Positions 25,098-37,155 of a stretch of 64,000 bases of DNA are shown here, piece by piece. Numbering within the stretch: position 1 is the stretch's first letter; every line of letters starts with the position of its first letter. The notes below the pieces were generated by a model. That model ran no database searches, was not told the origin of the DNA, and was given only the letters and a program-made list of their open reading frames with translations. Position numbers and translations under genes: made by a program. The DNA is from Odontocerum albicorne (Eukaryota; Arthropoda; Insecta; Trichoptera; Odontoceridae): positions 24,274,986 through 24,338,985 of the forward strand of contig OX463848.1 in assembly GCA_949825065.1 (NCBI GenBank). The letters are read 5' to 3'.

Positions 25098-25328
25098 ATA
25101 GTTAAGGCATTAACATTGTGGAGGTTTAAAGACATTGTAATTTGTTTTTATCAAACACTGTTTATTCCACTTTTTGTAACGGTATAACCCTACCGGTTTC
25201 AAGGCTTTCATCTCATCATCAGGGGATTGTTTGTGCTCCCCTGATGATGAGGTGAAAGCCTTGAACCGGTAGGGGTAAACCGTTACAAAAAGTGGAATAA
25301 ACAGTGTTTGATAAAAACAAATTACAAA
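25098..25328. mobile_element. Foldback element F, copy 2, long near-perfect hairpin
   Basis: Arms 25136-25225 and 25238-25327 are almost exactly complementary around a 12-base loop (25226-25237). The outer module is TTTTTATCAAACACTG and the inner module TCATCATCAGGGG / CCCCTGATGATGA with CTACCGGTTTCAAGGC. A unique left shoulder, ATAGTTAAGGCATTAACA, is shared with the other copies. An RNA from it would fold into a stem of about 90 bp. Confidence 0.9.
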
Positions 25329-25754
25329 AAATAATAAATGATGTAAATTCCAGTTTATGTTTGATCTATATACATAATTTGTTGACATTCCTAACATAAA
25401 GCACGTAAACATGGCGAGCAAGAAGCTACACTCCTCGGCATTGAATTGTCAGGTCGGTGCAGAAGTTGATTAATGTAAAGAGATAAATCTTCATTACCAC
25501 AGCAAAGGTATGTGGATCATCAGGTTATGTTTTTCTATTCAACAGGCGTGTATTGACGATGTAACCTGTGAGATCCTCAGTTATTCGAATGCAGATTTTC
25601 TTCTAAGAAGTTGATTTATCTTTTCATTTCTTGGCAATTTAGCGCAGCTTTGATAAATTTAAAATTTAGTATGTATGGTCATGTCATCAATGTGTTGGAT
25701 TTCTGGACGGATGCCCCATCCCGCAGAACATAGCATGTTCGGTTATCCGAATGT
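25329..25754. other. No gene seen
   Basis: No repeat or frame recognised. Confidence 0.3.
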
Positions 25755-25960
25755 TAGTTTAATATTCATCATCTTCATTATCACTGGCTGTACAACACCG
25801 GGTGGGAGAAGCCTCCTCCAATGACATTTCTATTCCATTCTTTCCAGTGCCCCACTCTCTAGCTGGGCTATGCTTGTAACCTCAGTAACACTATCGCTCA
25901 CAGATGTCGGGATTATCCATTCCTACCACGTGACACGCTCAACGAATTCTCGGACGCATC
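25755..25960 (-). mobile_element. RTE-type 3' end fragment
   Basis: CATCATCTTCATTATCACTG then GGCTGTACAACACCGGGTGG and GCCTCCTCCAATGACATTTC. The (CATCAT)n plus ACTGGCTxTACAACxCxGG order is the typical inverted 3' tail of RTE elements in insects. Confidence 0.65.
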
Positions 25961-26099
25961 AAATTTCACTTTCTTGCATTTTTATTATTTGATCAAAATT
26001 ACAAATTTTATAATATAGAATTTCTTTCGTGTTCGCGTGTAAAACATTTTTTGGAACCATTTTATTTTCGTTAAAACGCGATAAACATTTTTTTTTTAT

Positions 26100-26560
26100 T
26101 TCATCTTATATTGTTGACTGGTAACCATATAAGTGGAGTCTAGGATCCTTGGTTGGTTTTGTTCTTTCTATGTCAGCTGCAACACTTAACATACATGGAT
26201 CTCGACACCGATCAATTGGTATATTTTCTTCACTGGTGTGAAGTTGTGCTCCCCAGAACGCTCCCAGTGAGTCTCACAACACCCAACACACAACGTCTGG
26301 ATGGAGCTCTCGGAAAATATTGCACTTGAACACCAATAACCTTGGCCTTCTTGGACAGCACTGAATAGACTGCGAGTAAGGGGGACTTGATGCAAGGTGA
26401 ACATGGAGAGATGGGGTTTATTGACCAAAGGTAGTGCTGAATATGGTTGTGGGGCTATACAGGACTCCCAACACATTTGTCTGGTTTGTCCCAACACAGG
26501 GACCATATGCTCTGGGTAGAACCTAATTGATGCGAATATTGGGGCAATCTCTGTTGCCTC
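26100..26560. other. GC-richer unidentified block with a 106-residue - frame
   Basis: Base composition differs clearly from the flanks. The - frame at 26186-26506 (MVPVLGQTRQMCWESC..., ending VGVEIHVC-like) has many Cys and Ser residues and no domain I can name. It could be the inside or an LTR of an unknown retroelement. Confidence 0.35.
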
Positions 26561-27107
26561 CTAATGGAAACATGGGCCATAGCTGATGATCCGGACACGG
26601 AAATAAGATCTTTTATAACAACAGGTTTTTTATAAAATGTTCATTATTGATTTTTTATTGATGGCTTTGCACGGATTTCTCCTGTTACACGAAGAGGATC
26701 TGACTAGTAAGTTTACTGGTAAGGAAGAATATCACCCAGGATACTTCTCATGCTGCTAGACGATGTCGTGAATATATTCACAGTGTCACTCAGTTGGTTG
26801 AATATCTCTATACCACGCGCGACTGAGTGCTAAGCCATGATATTCGTTCTGTAAGTTGGTATGTATTGTAGAATAGAGAGTGACCCTTAATTTATCGGGG
26901 ATATATAAACGCAGTGTTTCTAATATCGCGGGATAATTAAAACTACGTCGGAGAACATTCAGTAGGAATATCGTGATGAATTCTTGCCTTTTTTGAGGTT
27001 TCTATAATTGCACATCATGAGAAGTTCGACCTGTGAAATACATGGTGCGCATATTTTGGGTAATCACCCATTGTTCTGGATATTTTCTGGATATTTTTTA
27101 GCGCCAG
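26561..27107. other. No gene seen
   Basis: AT-rich, without frames or repeats I recognise. Confidence 0.3.
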
Positions 27108-27235
27108 GCTTTCCTATGGCAACATCCACCTTTCGCATCTTCTACATCCATACACTTCTCATACAACTCTTTGATTTCTTTGACTTTTTATATTTCCTAC
27201 TTTTAAAATATAGTTCACTTGATCCAACGTAGAAA
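27108..27235 (-). mobile_element. LINE-A fragment, - copy of an inverted pair
   Basis: CTTCTACATCCATACACTTC, TCATACAACTCTTTGATTTC and TTCACTTGATCCAACGT match - strand LINE-A copies. It ends abruptly at the LDQ block and abuts an opposite fragment. Confidence 0.65.
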
Positions 27236-27380
27236 GTCAGGGAAATAGTGGGAGTTGTGTGAAAATATGTATAGATGTAGAAAAGACAAAGAATGCGTGT
27301 GTTGAGATAGGAAAGTCTGGCACTTTACCGTCTTTGCCTACCCTGACACGGAAAAGGTGTGATGGTATGTATGTATGTTA
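27236..27380 (+). mobile_element. LINE-A 3'-end fragment, + copy of an inverted pair
   Basis: AAAGTCAGGGAAATAG, GTATAGATGTAGAAAAG, TTTGCCTACCCTGACACGG, then GTGATGGTATGTATGTATG. This gives the normal 3' end of the family without any CGAG insertion. Confidence 0.65.
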
Positions 27381-28439
27381 AAACTGTTTTTACACACTCG
27401 AAAAATGTGCAGCTACCCAGATAGATACACATATATATTGGGAGAAGTTTCAACTTTTCAAGTGAAATATCTAAGGAACCGCAAAATGTTAGTAACCAAT
27501 ATGAAACAGAAATCCGAAGACACACACATATATAATATAATGCTTAACATATTCTTATAAAGCTAAGTTGGTTCATGCGACAGCGACAGCAAGTTCGATT
27601 TATCTATTTTCCAAGTTATCTCAAAACAACATAAATTGATAGTAAAGATATTAATTATGCAGAAGAAACATAAAAGATACTACCGTCCGCACGAAGCAGA
27701 CCGTGTCACAGACCAGATTGAGAAATTTGTGTGTAATTTCAGCTGAGGAATGCCGATTTCCAGTAAACTATTAAATTAACATTGCGCAAAGAGAGCGATT
27801 CGGGATTTCTGCATCGCGAGTTATTTTACGCACAGACTTGTTTATGTTTGATCGGTTTGTTTTCATTTTCAGTGTTGGGAAATCGCTATTGCCAATACTG
27901 TGACGGTTTATGCATTATTTAACTGTTTGATTTGTCGAATTTGCCGCGTTTTCGTAATAAAATATTGGCATTTCTTTTCGTTTCTGTGAATTGGTAGATA
28001 TCGAACACAATGTATAAAATAATTATCGCTTAACTAAGCACGATTTTATCAATTAAGCATTTTGATTGATTTTGTTTTGTTTATTTATAATCGGTCATAT
28101 TAGAGATTGACAAAACAAAAGTGTAATATAATACAATAAAGTTTTAAATTAAGGATATGCAAATCATGTGTAGGGTTGCCACTTAATAGAAAAACTGAAT
28201 GGCAATAGATTTACAAAAAATATTCTTTAGATTGTAAGAAGTATATAAGATACCCGCCCGAAACTTGGGAAAATCTAGAAAGACGTGTTACTACCGAATG
28301 AATCAAACTCTGAAAGAGACAAGAGGGAAGGTCTTTATAGTATGAGAGTGTTAATTTTGCATTCGCTGGGGTGCTACTTAATCGTAGTTACACTGTCAGC
28401 TTGCTTGTGGACGTGAATGTCTCCGTTGACAAAATGCGA
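27381..28439. other. No gene seen
   Basis: Small frames near 27375-27560 on both strands overlap and are not convincing. The rest is AT-rich. Confidence 0.3.
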
Positions 28440-28780
28440 AGCCGAATAAATACAAAACACATAACTGTGTGCACTAAGAAAATACGGTATAACGAAGTGT
28501 GAAAGAATACTGAATGAAGTGGTCAAATATGAATATAAACTTATGATTGGTACAGAATGAAAAAGAGCACGCTTGGGCATGTTAAACGAGTGAATAATGA
28601 AAGATCAATAAAAAATGTATATACATCACAAATGTGAGTAGAATGCGCGATAGAAGAAGGCCAAGGAAATTGTGGTTAGATCTAACGAATGGTTTTTTGA
28701 AAGAATGAAATTTAAAAAGTTGTTAAAAGGACTGGAATGAGTTTTAAGTGCGGATCGTCTGATTTAGGGAAGAAGAACGA
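28440..28780 (+). mobile_element. LINE-A relic, strongly decayed
   Basis: GCGCGATAGAAGAAGGCCAA then GGAAATTGTGGTTAGATCTA match the GRGRPRKxWLDQ block. The upstream GGGCATGTTAAACGAGTGAA matches GHVKRVN. Confidence 0.6.
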
Positions 28781-29669
28781 CCATAGCTTTAAAATATATC
28801 AGAATTATCTCTATGTAAGGTCTACTCAAGTGTAGTTTACTGGACTTCAATGGGTCTTAAGTGAGGCTCGTTTGATTGCCTAATATTAGGGTAATCAATA
28901 TCTTTCAGTTTTTCATAAGTTGATCGTCGTATTGCATAAAATATACGAATAGTGAATCGGTTTTTTTTAAATAATAAGTAACAAAAAAGTTATATTTGAC
29001 GATTTTTTTCTTAATTTATATAACATTTCATTGTATTATAATCTGGCAGGCGTAGTACCAGGCGGTAATGTTTTCCAAACAATCAGACAAATGTAAGTAA
29101 ATAAAGGAAGTTACATGGTCACAAAAATGATTCCAATCATTATTTACTTGTATAGAATTATTGAAAAAAAAAAATAACGATTAAGATGAGACATCACCAA
29201 TCAAATGAAAATGAATGGGGTTGGGGTGCTGGAGAAGAAAGGAAAATCGGGAATGAAATATGTAGTATTACTAACTTCAAATAAAGAGTTTTTCAATCGC
29301 CTTTTTAAACATGCCGATGACACAGCGAGTATTATATTAGTTGGTAACTAGTTCCAGAGTCTCATTGCATGCGCAGTCAAGGATGATGTAAAAAACGAAG
29401 GGTGGTTAATTGAAATAGTCAATAAACAATCTCTGCTTGAGAATGTCCATGATCGGACAGACATAATATTTTCTGCGAAATAAGAGTGGTTTAGAATTTT
29501 ATGTGCTGTTTACCTTAAGGGGGAAAATCCAACCAACGATACAGGAGTTTAGATGAGGTTTATTTAACTGACATTATCGTGAGAAGCTATAATTTATTTT
29601 TCACGCAGTTTCATTCTGAGATAAATAAAAAAAAAACTAAACTATCAATATTATAAATTATATTATTGA
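28781..29669. other. No gene seen
   Basis: AT-rich. 29330-29480 resembles 24470-24620 weakly, perhaps the 3' end of another LINE. Confidence 0.3.
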
Positions 29670-29790
29670 TAGTTAAGGTATTAACATTGTGGAGGTTTAA
29701 ATACATTATAAATTGTTTTTTACCAAGCACTGTTTATTCCACTTTTTCTAAGTGCAATAAACAGTGTTTGATAAAACAAATTATACCATT
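29670..29790. mobile_element. Foldback element F, copy 3, without the inner module
   Basis: GATAGTTAAGGTATTAACAT shoulder, arms AAATTGTTTTTTACCAAGCA and its inverse ending AACAAATTAT. The CATCATCAGGGG module of copy 2 is missing, as in copy 1. Confidence 0.75.
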
Positions 29791-30039
29791 ATAATTATTC
29801 CCCTTTTAACTCAGAAATAATATAAAATTTAAAAAAGAATAAGTGTTGTCGAAGTTACGTTTTAATGTTAACGTTTTTATTATGTCAAAACTACAGCTTA
29901 GCATTGTTAATATTATCGTCTTCAAATAAATTGATTGTCATACTTTTTAATTAAATCAAAAGTAATCGTCCAAAACAAAAGAAGAGCGTAATATATGACA
30001 GTAGAAAAACAACGTAGCATCAAGTGGACGCACTCAAAT
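29791..30039. other. No gene seen
   Basis: AT-rich, nothing recognised. Confidence 0.3.
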
Positions 30040-30115
30040 TATGTGGATCTGGGTTAGTCGTCTGTTAGTAGTCGTGACACCCGTAAACTAGGTTTTGTCT
30101 GTATCTTACTGGGGA
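30040..30115 (-). repeat. Retroposon family R, partial and diverged
   Basis: GTGGATCTGGGTTAGTCG and CCGTAAACTAGGTTTTGTCT align with the inverse of 8555-8625. Confidence 0.6.
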
Positions 30116-30280
30116 AATATGAAGTGAAAACATACGTTCATACTATTCACCGATCACTTATTAATATTCAATTCCTTCATCAAAATATTTCATTGACTTG
30201 TGAGACCTAGTTACGAGTATGCACCGCCCGAGTCAACCCTTAGTGTATTGTATTACACTTTTGTTGTATACAGTACAATG

Positions 30281-30456
30281 TGGCGGGCTTATTTCCATGT
30301 GGAAATCTCTTCCAACCAACCAGAAAGATGTTAAAGTTGTCGTAAGTGAGAACCAGACTGGAATCCTTTTTAAAAAAATCCGGGTTCCAACGGGATTTGA
30401 ACCCATAAACTTCGGGTTGGGAGACAAGCGTCTCACCAACTAGGCTACGGAGGTCG
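30281..30456 (-). mobile_element. tRNA-derived SINE
   Basis: The - strand has CTCCGTAGCCTAGTTGGTGA (A-box region), GGTTCAAATCCCGTTGG (B-box), TTTTTTTAAAAAGGATTCC and a 3' end with GGTTGGTTGGAAGAGATTTC. Confidence 0.8.
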
Positions 30457-31205
30457 TCAACTGGTGTATGTATCAATTGAAATATATTAACAGCCTCTCC
30501 TACAATTCCCTCGATACATTGATCAAAGACATATTCACAAATTGGAAATACTGAGAAAATACTTACGGTTAATATTGACCCCACCACTTACTCTATCGAT
30601 ATATTTTTCTAAATTATCAATCCCTCTGAATTCAAATTTAGATATTTTCTAAATATTTCGTACATAGTTTGCATAATTTTACTGCTGAGAATACGAATTA
30701 TACTCATGATTCTATCCCACATTTTTAATGGGTTTGCTTGGCTATTTCTTCTTATATTATGGTACATTAGAAGAGATCTAAATACCTCTTTGTAAATATA
30801 CAAATTACTTAACATTGAACAAATTTAGCAAACCCTTTGTTGGTTGACAACATTTTGTTTAATGTTCCTGATAATTATTTAAGCTATCGTGAATTATGTA
30901 AGATTATTTAGCTGTTAAAATCATCATCATTCACACACGGCATGACCTTGTTGAACGAATTTTCCAATATTAATGTCTTCCATATCCCGGTGAATAAATT
31001 AAGTATTGATCTTCTTAATTTTTTAGGCATAACTGAGTCACTTTACAAAGAATCATTGTTTCCGTTGTTATTGTTTTTAGACATGTATCTAAATATTTGA
31101 TTTTTCTCTGTATTATGCGTTTTATTTGAAGTAATCGGATTAAACCTGTATCAAATGTAAAATGAAATAAATTTGTCCTCTTCATTACGTTACAAAGTTA
31201 AAAAT
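30457..31205. other. No gene seen
   Basis: AT-rich. The 115-residue - frame reaching 30587 crosses the SINE and is not a gene. Confidence 0.3.
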
Positions 31206-31932
31206 CAGTGTTTCTTAACCTTTTTGAACCGTGACCCAGATTAGGATATTTGTTTTGGTTTTGTGACCCAAAATAAAGATTATTAAAATAACACACATAT
31301 CGTCATTGTTATCTTACAATCAAATAAATTATATATTTTAATAATACAAAGAACATCTCTTATATCGGTAGTAATAATATTTTTTTTAAATGTGAACCAT
31401 GGCTTTGAAAAAGTTTTGAAAGCTCATAAAATGTTTGTGTTATATTAGAAGAATCAGGTTAACTTTAGGCTGTGGTCCATTTAGCGATTTTGGTTTCCCT
31501 TATAATTCAATTTGAGAACCCTGACTCACCCATGTAACGTTTGTTGTTATAAAGGGATAGTAATATTTTCAGTGTTTAGTTTATTAATGTTGGCTTTTCA
31601 CTTTTGAATGCCATTCAGAATTTACCCAAAGATTAGATGCTTTTGTTAAAAAATGTAGCATCGTTATTTTGTACTTTGATGAGTTTCTCTTGTGTATTTT
31701 GACATTGACAAAATCTTCATGCAAGTGAAAATTTGAAAATTCGGCTGATAAGATTCTTCGAATTCTGAATACCAAAAAAACTGCTACTTTTGACACGCAG
31801 GCTCGGAAGGTTTAAAAATCGTGTGTTTATGCAAAAATATTAAAACAATCTTATGGTTAAAAGTTTTTCCAGATCCATTCAAAATATCAGCCGACCTAAT
31901 TTTGTATCGCGACCCATAGATTTAGAGTGTGT
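31206..31932. mobile_element. Probable hAT-type element relic
   Basis: The left end CAGTGTTTCTTAACCTTTTT then GAACCGTGACCCA is typical of Charlie-like hAT termini. The right end TATCGCGACCCATAG with TTAGAGTGTG is a weak inverse. No clear 8-bp duplication is seen. The 70-residue - frame at 31584-31796 could be transposase debris. Confidence 0.55.
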
Positions 31933-32464
31933 AATAAACCAATTACAGTACTTGCATATTTATATAAAGTTATTAATACATTCAAATATGTTGTTGAACA
32001 TAATTCACTGATTAATGTGACAGCTATTTACACAAGCGTAAAATATGTCTGAAAAATTAACAAGCATTTAATTAATCGATTGAAAAACTACACGATTAAT
32101 GTATCACTCGTAAAACTATCGTATTATTAAAACCAATCGTGTTGTATGTTTGTTTGTAAATTGATTAGTTGCATTCGTTCATGCGAGAAAAATGTTGATG
32201 AGTTACTTGTTAAATCATAACAAGAAGGCGTTACTACGTAAAAGTGAAATGATGCAATGTTTTCAAACATTAACCACTGCATCGTGAATTAATAAAAAAT
32301 GGCAACGTTTAACAGTGAGCAAAATGTGCCTGTTTGGCCAAAAAGCTTCCGCATACTGAATATAATGTGTAATTCCAAATAAATTAACGTCTGTGTAGAG
32401 ATTGAACCTATTCTAATACTTTTTATTTACACAAATCTATATCTAAAATAGTCCTTTTTTAATA
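31933..32464. other. No gene seen
   Basis: Nothing recognised. Confidence 0.3.
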
Positions 32465-32540
32465 ATGATAATAAAAGGATAATGTATATAGTGCTATTTA
32501 GACAGCAGACTCTCCTCAAGGGTGCTCAAATTCGGTTATT
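32465..32540 (-). mobile_element. LINE-C 3' UTR fragment
   Basis: Inverse of the family tail: AATAATGATAATAAAAGG, AGTGCTATTTAGACAGCAGA, CTCTCCTCAAGGGTGCTC. Confidence 0.65.
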
Positions 32541-32694
32541 CCACTAATTACATGAATCCCAGCGACGCGTGTTTCTGTCTCCTATCTCCAACTAGTGTCA
32601 TGTTTTATCGGAAGTGTGTGGTATATTGAGTCAAAGGGAAAATTTCATATGATAGAGGGGTGATTTTTTTGGAATAACCAATTTAGCGGAATAA

Positions 32695-32785
32695 AAAAGT
32701 GATTTTATATTTAATATTGTAATATGGAGTTCCACAAAAGTAATGTTAAACCCTTTGATAATTTATGGTTTATAAATGTTTGTGA
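32695..32785 (+). repeat. Repeat shared with the ORF start at 13.7 kb
   Basis: TATTGTAATATGGAGTTCCA and AACCCTTTGATAATTTATGG match the inverse of 13680-13770. In the matching frame the start reads MEFHKSNVKPFDNLW. Confidence 0.6.
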
Positions 32786-33219
32786 CCAGTGATTCCTCCC
32801 ATAAGGAAAATAAGAAAGCAACACCCACTCTTAATTTCAAACTTTTAAATACCATACATATTTATCCAAAAAGGATTCAACTAATAAAACATCTCTTATT
32901 GTTTATTTAAAATATCAAATTGTGTTATCGATGAATACTGAGAATTTCTCGTGTTGACAAAGTCCGTAATAACGTCATCTTGAAACGGATGAATAAAGGT
33001 ATATAAGTATTATCCACCAGGAGGTATACTACGAGGAGAAAAATATGACATCAATCAATTAGGATTGCAGGGGACAATTCAGGCTAGAAGTGTGGGAAGA
33101 CGGCTAATCTCCCGGTTGAAGAACTTACGAGAGTGGTTTCATTGTTCTTCTGCTATATACCTTTGTTCAGAGCTGCAGTTTCAAAAATCAAGCTAGCCAT
33201 GATGATGAAAATAATATTA

Positions 33220-33525
33220 CATACATACACTACACTCCATCTAAAGCCGAATGTATTACTATCACATACCGGAATATCTATAAATGTTTCTTGGTAGTTC
33301 GTCTTCCCTTGGAAAGTTTTCTGTAGTTTTTCTAAACAGATACAGATCCGGGAAAGATCATTATTTCATGGCCGCAGCCAACATCTTCCTATTTTTAGAC
33401 ACACCTGTTTTTTGTAATATTTTTATTCTGTCTATAATAGTAGGTACGAATCCCGAGCTAGAGCGCTCTTGAGAAGAGTCTGCTCTCTGAACGGTACTTT
33501 ATACATTTTCATTTTATAAATATTT
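33220..33525 (+). mobile_element. LINE-C 3' UTR copy
   Basis: ACACTCCATCTAAAGCCGAA, TGTATTACTATCACATACCG, then GGTACGAATCCCGAGCTAG and GAGAAGAGTCTGCTCTCTGA. It shows that the pieces seen at 10.2 and 39.4 kb belong to one UTR. Confidence 0.75.
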
Positions 33526-33789
33526 ATGATCAAAGATAATTTCGATCCTTTGAAGAAGAGAGGAATTTTAAATAAGAAGAAGAAAATATCGAATAAGCGT
33601 ATGTGAATCCATGTAAACATTAAGCGAATAAATGAGTATGAAATAGCTAAAAAAATTCACAATTTTTTTCATATAATACGTTTTTAGATTCATTCAAATA
33701 CCATAAAACAGGTATAAGACCTTTTTCATATAAACGTTCGTATATAATATGAAACTTGCCCCTCATTTTTTCTTCATTCATAAAGTTCA

Positions 33790-34000
33790 CTTGATTGGCA
33801 TTCACGTTCAGTGATCGAATACAATTTTTATATTGCTTACTACATAGTCGCTATACTCGTAAATAACATTTATTTTTTAGCTTATGTCGCAATTTTTTTC
33901 GGCAGTAAAAAAAGCTATAAGTTACGAAAAAACAATACATTTTGCTCCATCTTCAAAACGACGGCAGAAAAAACTTGTAAAGCTATTTGGATAAACATTG
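33790..34000 (-). pseudogene. mariner N-terminal relic, same family as 58.6 kb
   Basis: The - strand reads KMEQNxLFFR around 33940 and then a decayed AVSD-like segment, aligning by eye with 58840-58960. A TACTCGTA octamer interrupts it at 33854. It is very degenerate, and I call it only because of the shared block TTTTGcTCCATCTTCAAAA. Confidence 0.45.
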
Positions 34001-35194
34001 GGTGAAAAATGCGCTTAACTATTATATTTCATGATAAGAAGTATTCAGCATGCTAGGGATAAAGTTTAAAACGAATTTTTTGTCCTGACGACAAAAAAGG
34101 TTCCATTCCGGTTTTTATTAAGAGCTTCTTTAACATCAAATATTGTCCCATGGCAATAAACTCACAAAATTACTCTAGACCTGCATGCGCCTGTACGCCT
34201 GCCTCCTGGATAATCCATCTGATATTAATCCAATATTAAGTTCTAGTTGGTGAAGTTGCAGTCTGCAAGTTTGGTGTGAGATGAGTCATTAACAGTGGGA
34301 GGGGTTGTGCCAGGAGGAAATTTCGTGCCTATAATCAGAGTTGCCGCTAAATATAGTACGGCGCAAGTATGGAAACTGAAAATTCACCCCCTTGTGGTAA
34401 AATAATATCAGAATACATATTTATACTTTTTATGATTAAAATATTCTTCTTTTTTATAAAAGGAAAACAATATTAAAGATTTATTTGTAAGTTTTATGTG
34501 TGAAAATTAAAAAAAACATCTAAAGATGAAAAACGTCGTGGACTTATTAGTAAGACATGTCTTCCAGCCAAGGGGTAGGCATTTTCTTTAAATATAGTGA
34601 TGAACTGATAAAAAGGTTGACATGTTGCATGGATGTAAAACAAAACATTAGTCATTCAATGGTTATTATTATCCCATTACAATAGAAGACGAAGCATTTA
34701 CCCCAAATAAACGCTATTCAGTTGTCTGATATTTTTTAGAGCGATGACATGCAGCCGCTCCTATAATTGAACGCCTGTGTACCGCATGTTTAGCACAAAT
34801 AAAAAAGGTGGTACTGGCTATAACACAGGTCAACAATTATAATTATTGGACGTATATATGCAAAAGGACCCAATCCATATTTTAAATATTCTGAGATAAT
34901 AGGACATCGCTGTATATGTGATATATTTTTAAGAATTTTATTTTGAAATATGTACTCATTTTACTGATTTGACATTTTCATACATATTGGATTGGTCATT
35001 ATTTTGTATTTATATAAAATCATAAAAAGTGTTTTATAGGTTATTTTGCATAATGGAAAATACAAGCATATTTCCATTAAATATAGTCAATATTCTAGAA
35101 TTATAAAAAAATCACAAAGACGTTTCATCAAACTTTTAAATTGTGGAATTATTATTAAAATAAGTACTTTTCTTAACTTTCTGTATACACAGTA
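34001..35194. other. No gene seen
   Basis: AT-rich; no motifs or repeats recognised. Confidence 0.3.
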
Positions 35195-35250
35195 CAATCT
35201 GACGGCTTATTACCATGTGGCAATTTCTTCAAATCAACCAACAATTTGTA
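35195..35250 (-). mobile_element. SINE 3' module fragment
   Basis: ACGGCTTATTACCATGTGGC and AATTTCTTCAAATCAACCAA match the SINE 3' module. Confidence 0.5.
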
Positions 35251-36104
35251 AACGAGGTGTGGATGAAAACCATAATTAACCTTAAATCAATCTAAAAATA
35301 TTACAAAATATGGAGACTGGATTTACTCGAATTGGTGGCTTATATTGAACAAATCAAAAGAGAGGTATCATTTATAGCAAGTAATCATATGACTATAATT
35401 ATTACATTTGTACGAATTTTCTTAGCCATTACTAAAATTGCAATTGATGATCGAAACAAAAATAAAAAAATGTAAATAAAATACGGATAAAATGTATTTA
35501 CAATCGAAGACGGGATTTTGAAGAAAATATGTAAACAAAATACTAAAATACAAATGGTTTATATGGAAAACAAGCTAGAATTCATTATGTGATTTTAGAA
35601 TTTCATTTTACTCCAGTCAATCGAGAAAAAAAATCAGCATTTGTGAAGAATAAAGACAAATACAAAATTTTTTTTTATTCAAAGTAGAAAGTTTTCTCAC
35701 AAAACATGGTTTTACTTTAGGGAAAAGTTTACTAAAATTATAAAATGAACAATATAAAAAATAGCAACATTTTCGATACATACCTAATGAATGGTTTCTT
35801 CAATCAAGATAAGATCAATAGACACTGAACACACATCCAAATAATAATACGAACAGGAGAAACAATAAGTTATCTATATTTTTCGAAAGCGAAGTCTAGT
35901 AGAACGAAATTGCCAAATTAAGATTCCACGTGTTTTTACAACATATAAATGTCAACACAATAATCAAACAAGTGAAGTAAACCTTCAAAAAGCAGGAAGC
36001 AAAATAGTACGAAAAAATATTTGTTTATTAAGAAAGAAAAAACAATTCGAGTAAGTACCAGTAAAATTTTAAAATGTATTTTTTTGTTGTCTATTGTGTA
36101 TATT
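35251..36104. other. No gene seen
   Basis: Very AT-rich, without frames. Confidence 0.3.
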
Positions 36105-36430
36105 TGGGAACGGGTCTGCGCGGAAAATGGAGTCGGATGTTAATGTTTTGGCGCGTTGTCGGTTTTCCGAAGATTTTCTTTTGCTCGCGTCGCTTTCACG
36201 TGCTTCGCTGTCCTCAACCGGACATATACTAATGTAAGCTATCACCTGACCGATTGTGTAGCTACCTTTTGCCGTAATATTGCGCTAAAGATCGACTGTG
36301 GCGGCACACTTTGATTGTCCCCACCGCGCGCCGGGCCGTGGTTGCATCGGCTGGCGCGCGTTGCGAGTACCAACTCGCGAACGTTGGTATTACTCGCATA
36401 CAGTGAGACTAAACATAACGTTTTCGGTGT
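36105..36430. promoter_or_regulatory. CpG-rich island, function unknown
   Basis: A sharp GC and CpG peak in an AT-rich region (GCGCGTTGTCGG, CCACCGCGCGCCGGGCC, GGCTGGCGCGCGTTGCGAG). No transposon termini or known repeat are seen. It could be the promoter or 5' UTR of an unseen gene or a recent foreign insert. Frames of 79 (-) and 87 (+) residues overlap it, and neither is convincing. Confidence 0.35.
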
Positions 36431-36974
36431 AATAAACAAAGTGCCAAACAATTGTAAACTCTCAAGCAAATCGATAAACATTTTTTTGGTGTGCTTTTCT
36501 GTCCAGTTTCTCTTAAAATTTCCACTCTCATGCTATGTATTATATATAATTAAGTTTCGTTTAGAATTAATTACTTAAAAACCTTCCCAATGTATGATTC
36601 GAGTATTAAGGTAGCCATAACACCTTTTTGGTTTGTTTGAAATACAAATAAATATTTTATTTACTAAAATATTTATTTATTTTCTTAAACATTTCATTGT
36701 ATATATAATTTACAATATGAAAATAAAACGGTAAAAACAGAATTGTTAAATAAAAAGGAGGCATGAATTATATAATATATATTTTAAATAAATAATTTCA
36801 TCTGTGGCTGGGAGATAGTAATATACATTGGGAGGAAGGATAAAGACGGAATCAGGTAACATGCTTCGTCTCTGGAAGAAAATATAATATTTTTTTGAGT
36901 CGTTGTTTGAAACATTATTTCAAAAGGATTGACCATCGAAGCTTTTTATTTTATTTAGATTTATTTATTGCACA
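36431..36974. other. No gene seen
   Basis: AT-rich spacer. Confidence 0.3.
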
Positions 36975-37155
36975 AGTGATGACCGTGGTATAACGGTTAG
37001 CATTTATCCTATGTAAGCGGGTGCTATAGGTTTGAATCTTGGCGAGTTCACTTCTGGGTGGTCATGACCATATCAATTTTTTGTTGCTCATGGCCTATAA
37101 ATTCTCAGATTTCTAGGGCACTACTTTAGTGTTACTGTTAAATAAAACAAAATAA
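36975..37155 (+). mobile_element. Second SINE type, tRNA-derived
   Basis: A-box-like TGGTATAACGGTTAGC at about 36987 and B-box-like GGTTTGAATCTTGG at about 37030, then GGGTGGTCATGACCATATC and an AAATAAAACAAAATAA tail. The arms do not pair as a real tRNA would. Confidence 0.65.

Noticed and set aside
36978..37050. tRNA gene on the + strand
   Set aside because: Acceptor and T-arm pairing fail; it is followed by a SINE-like body and A-rich tail.
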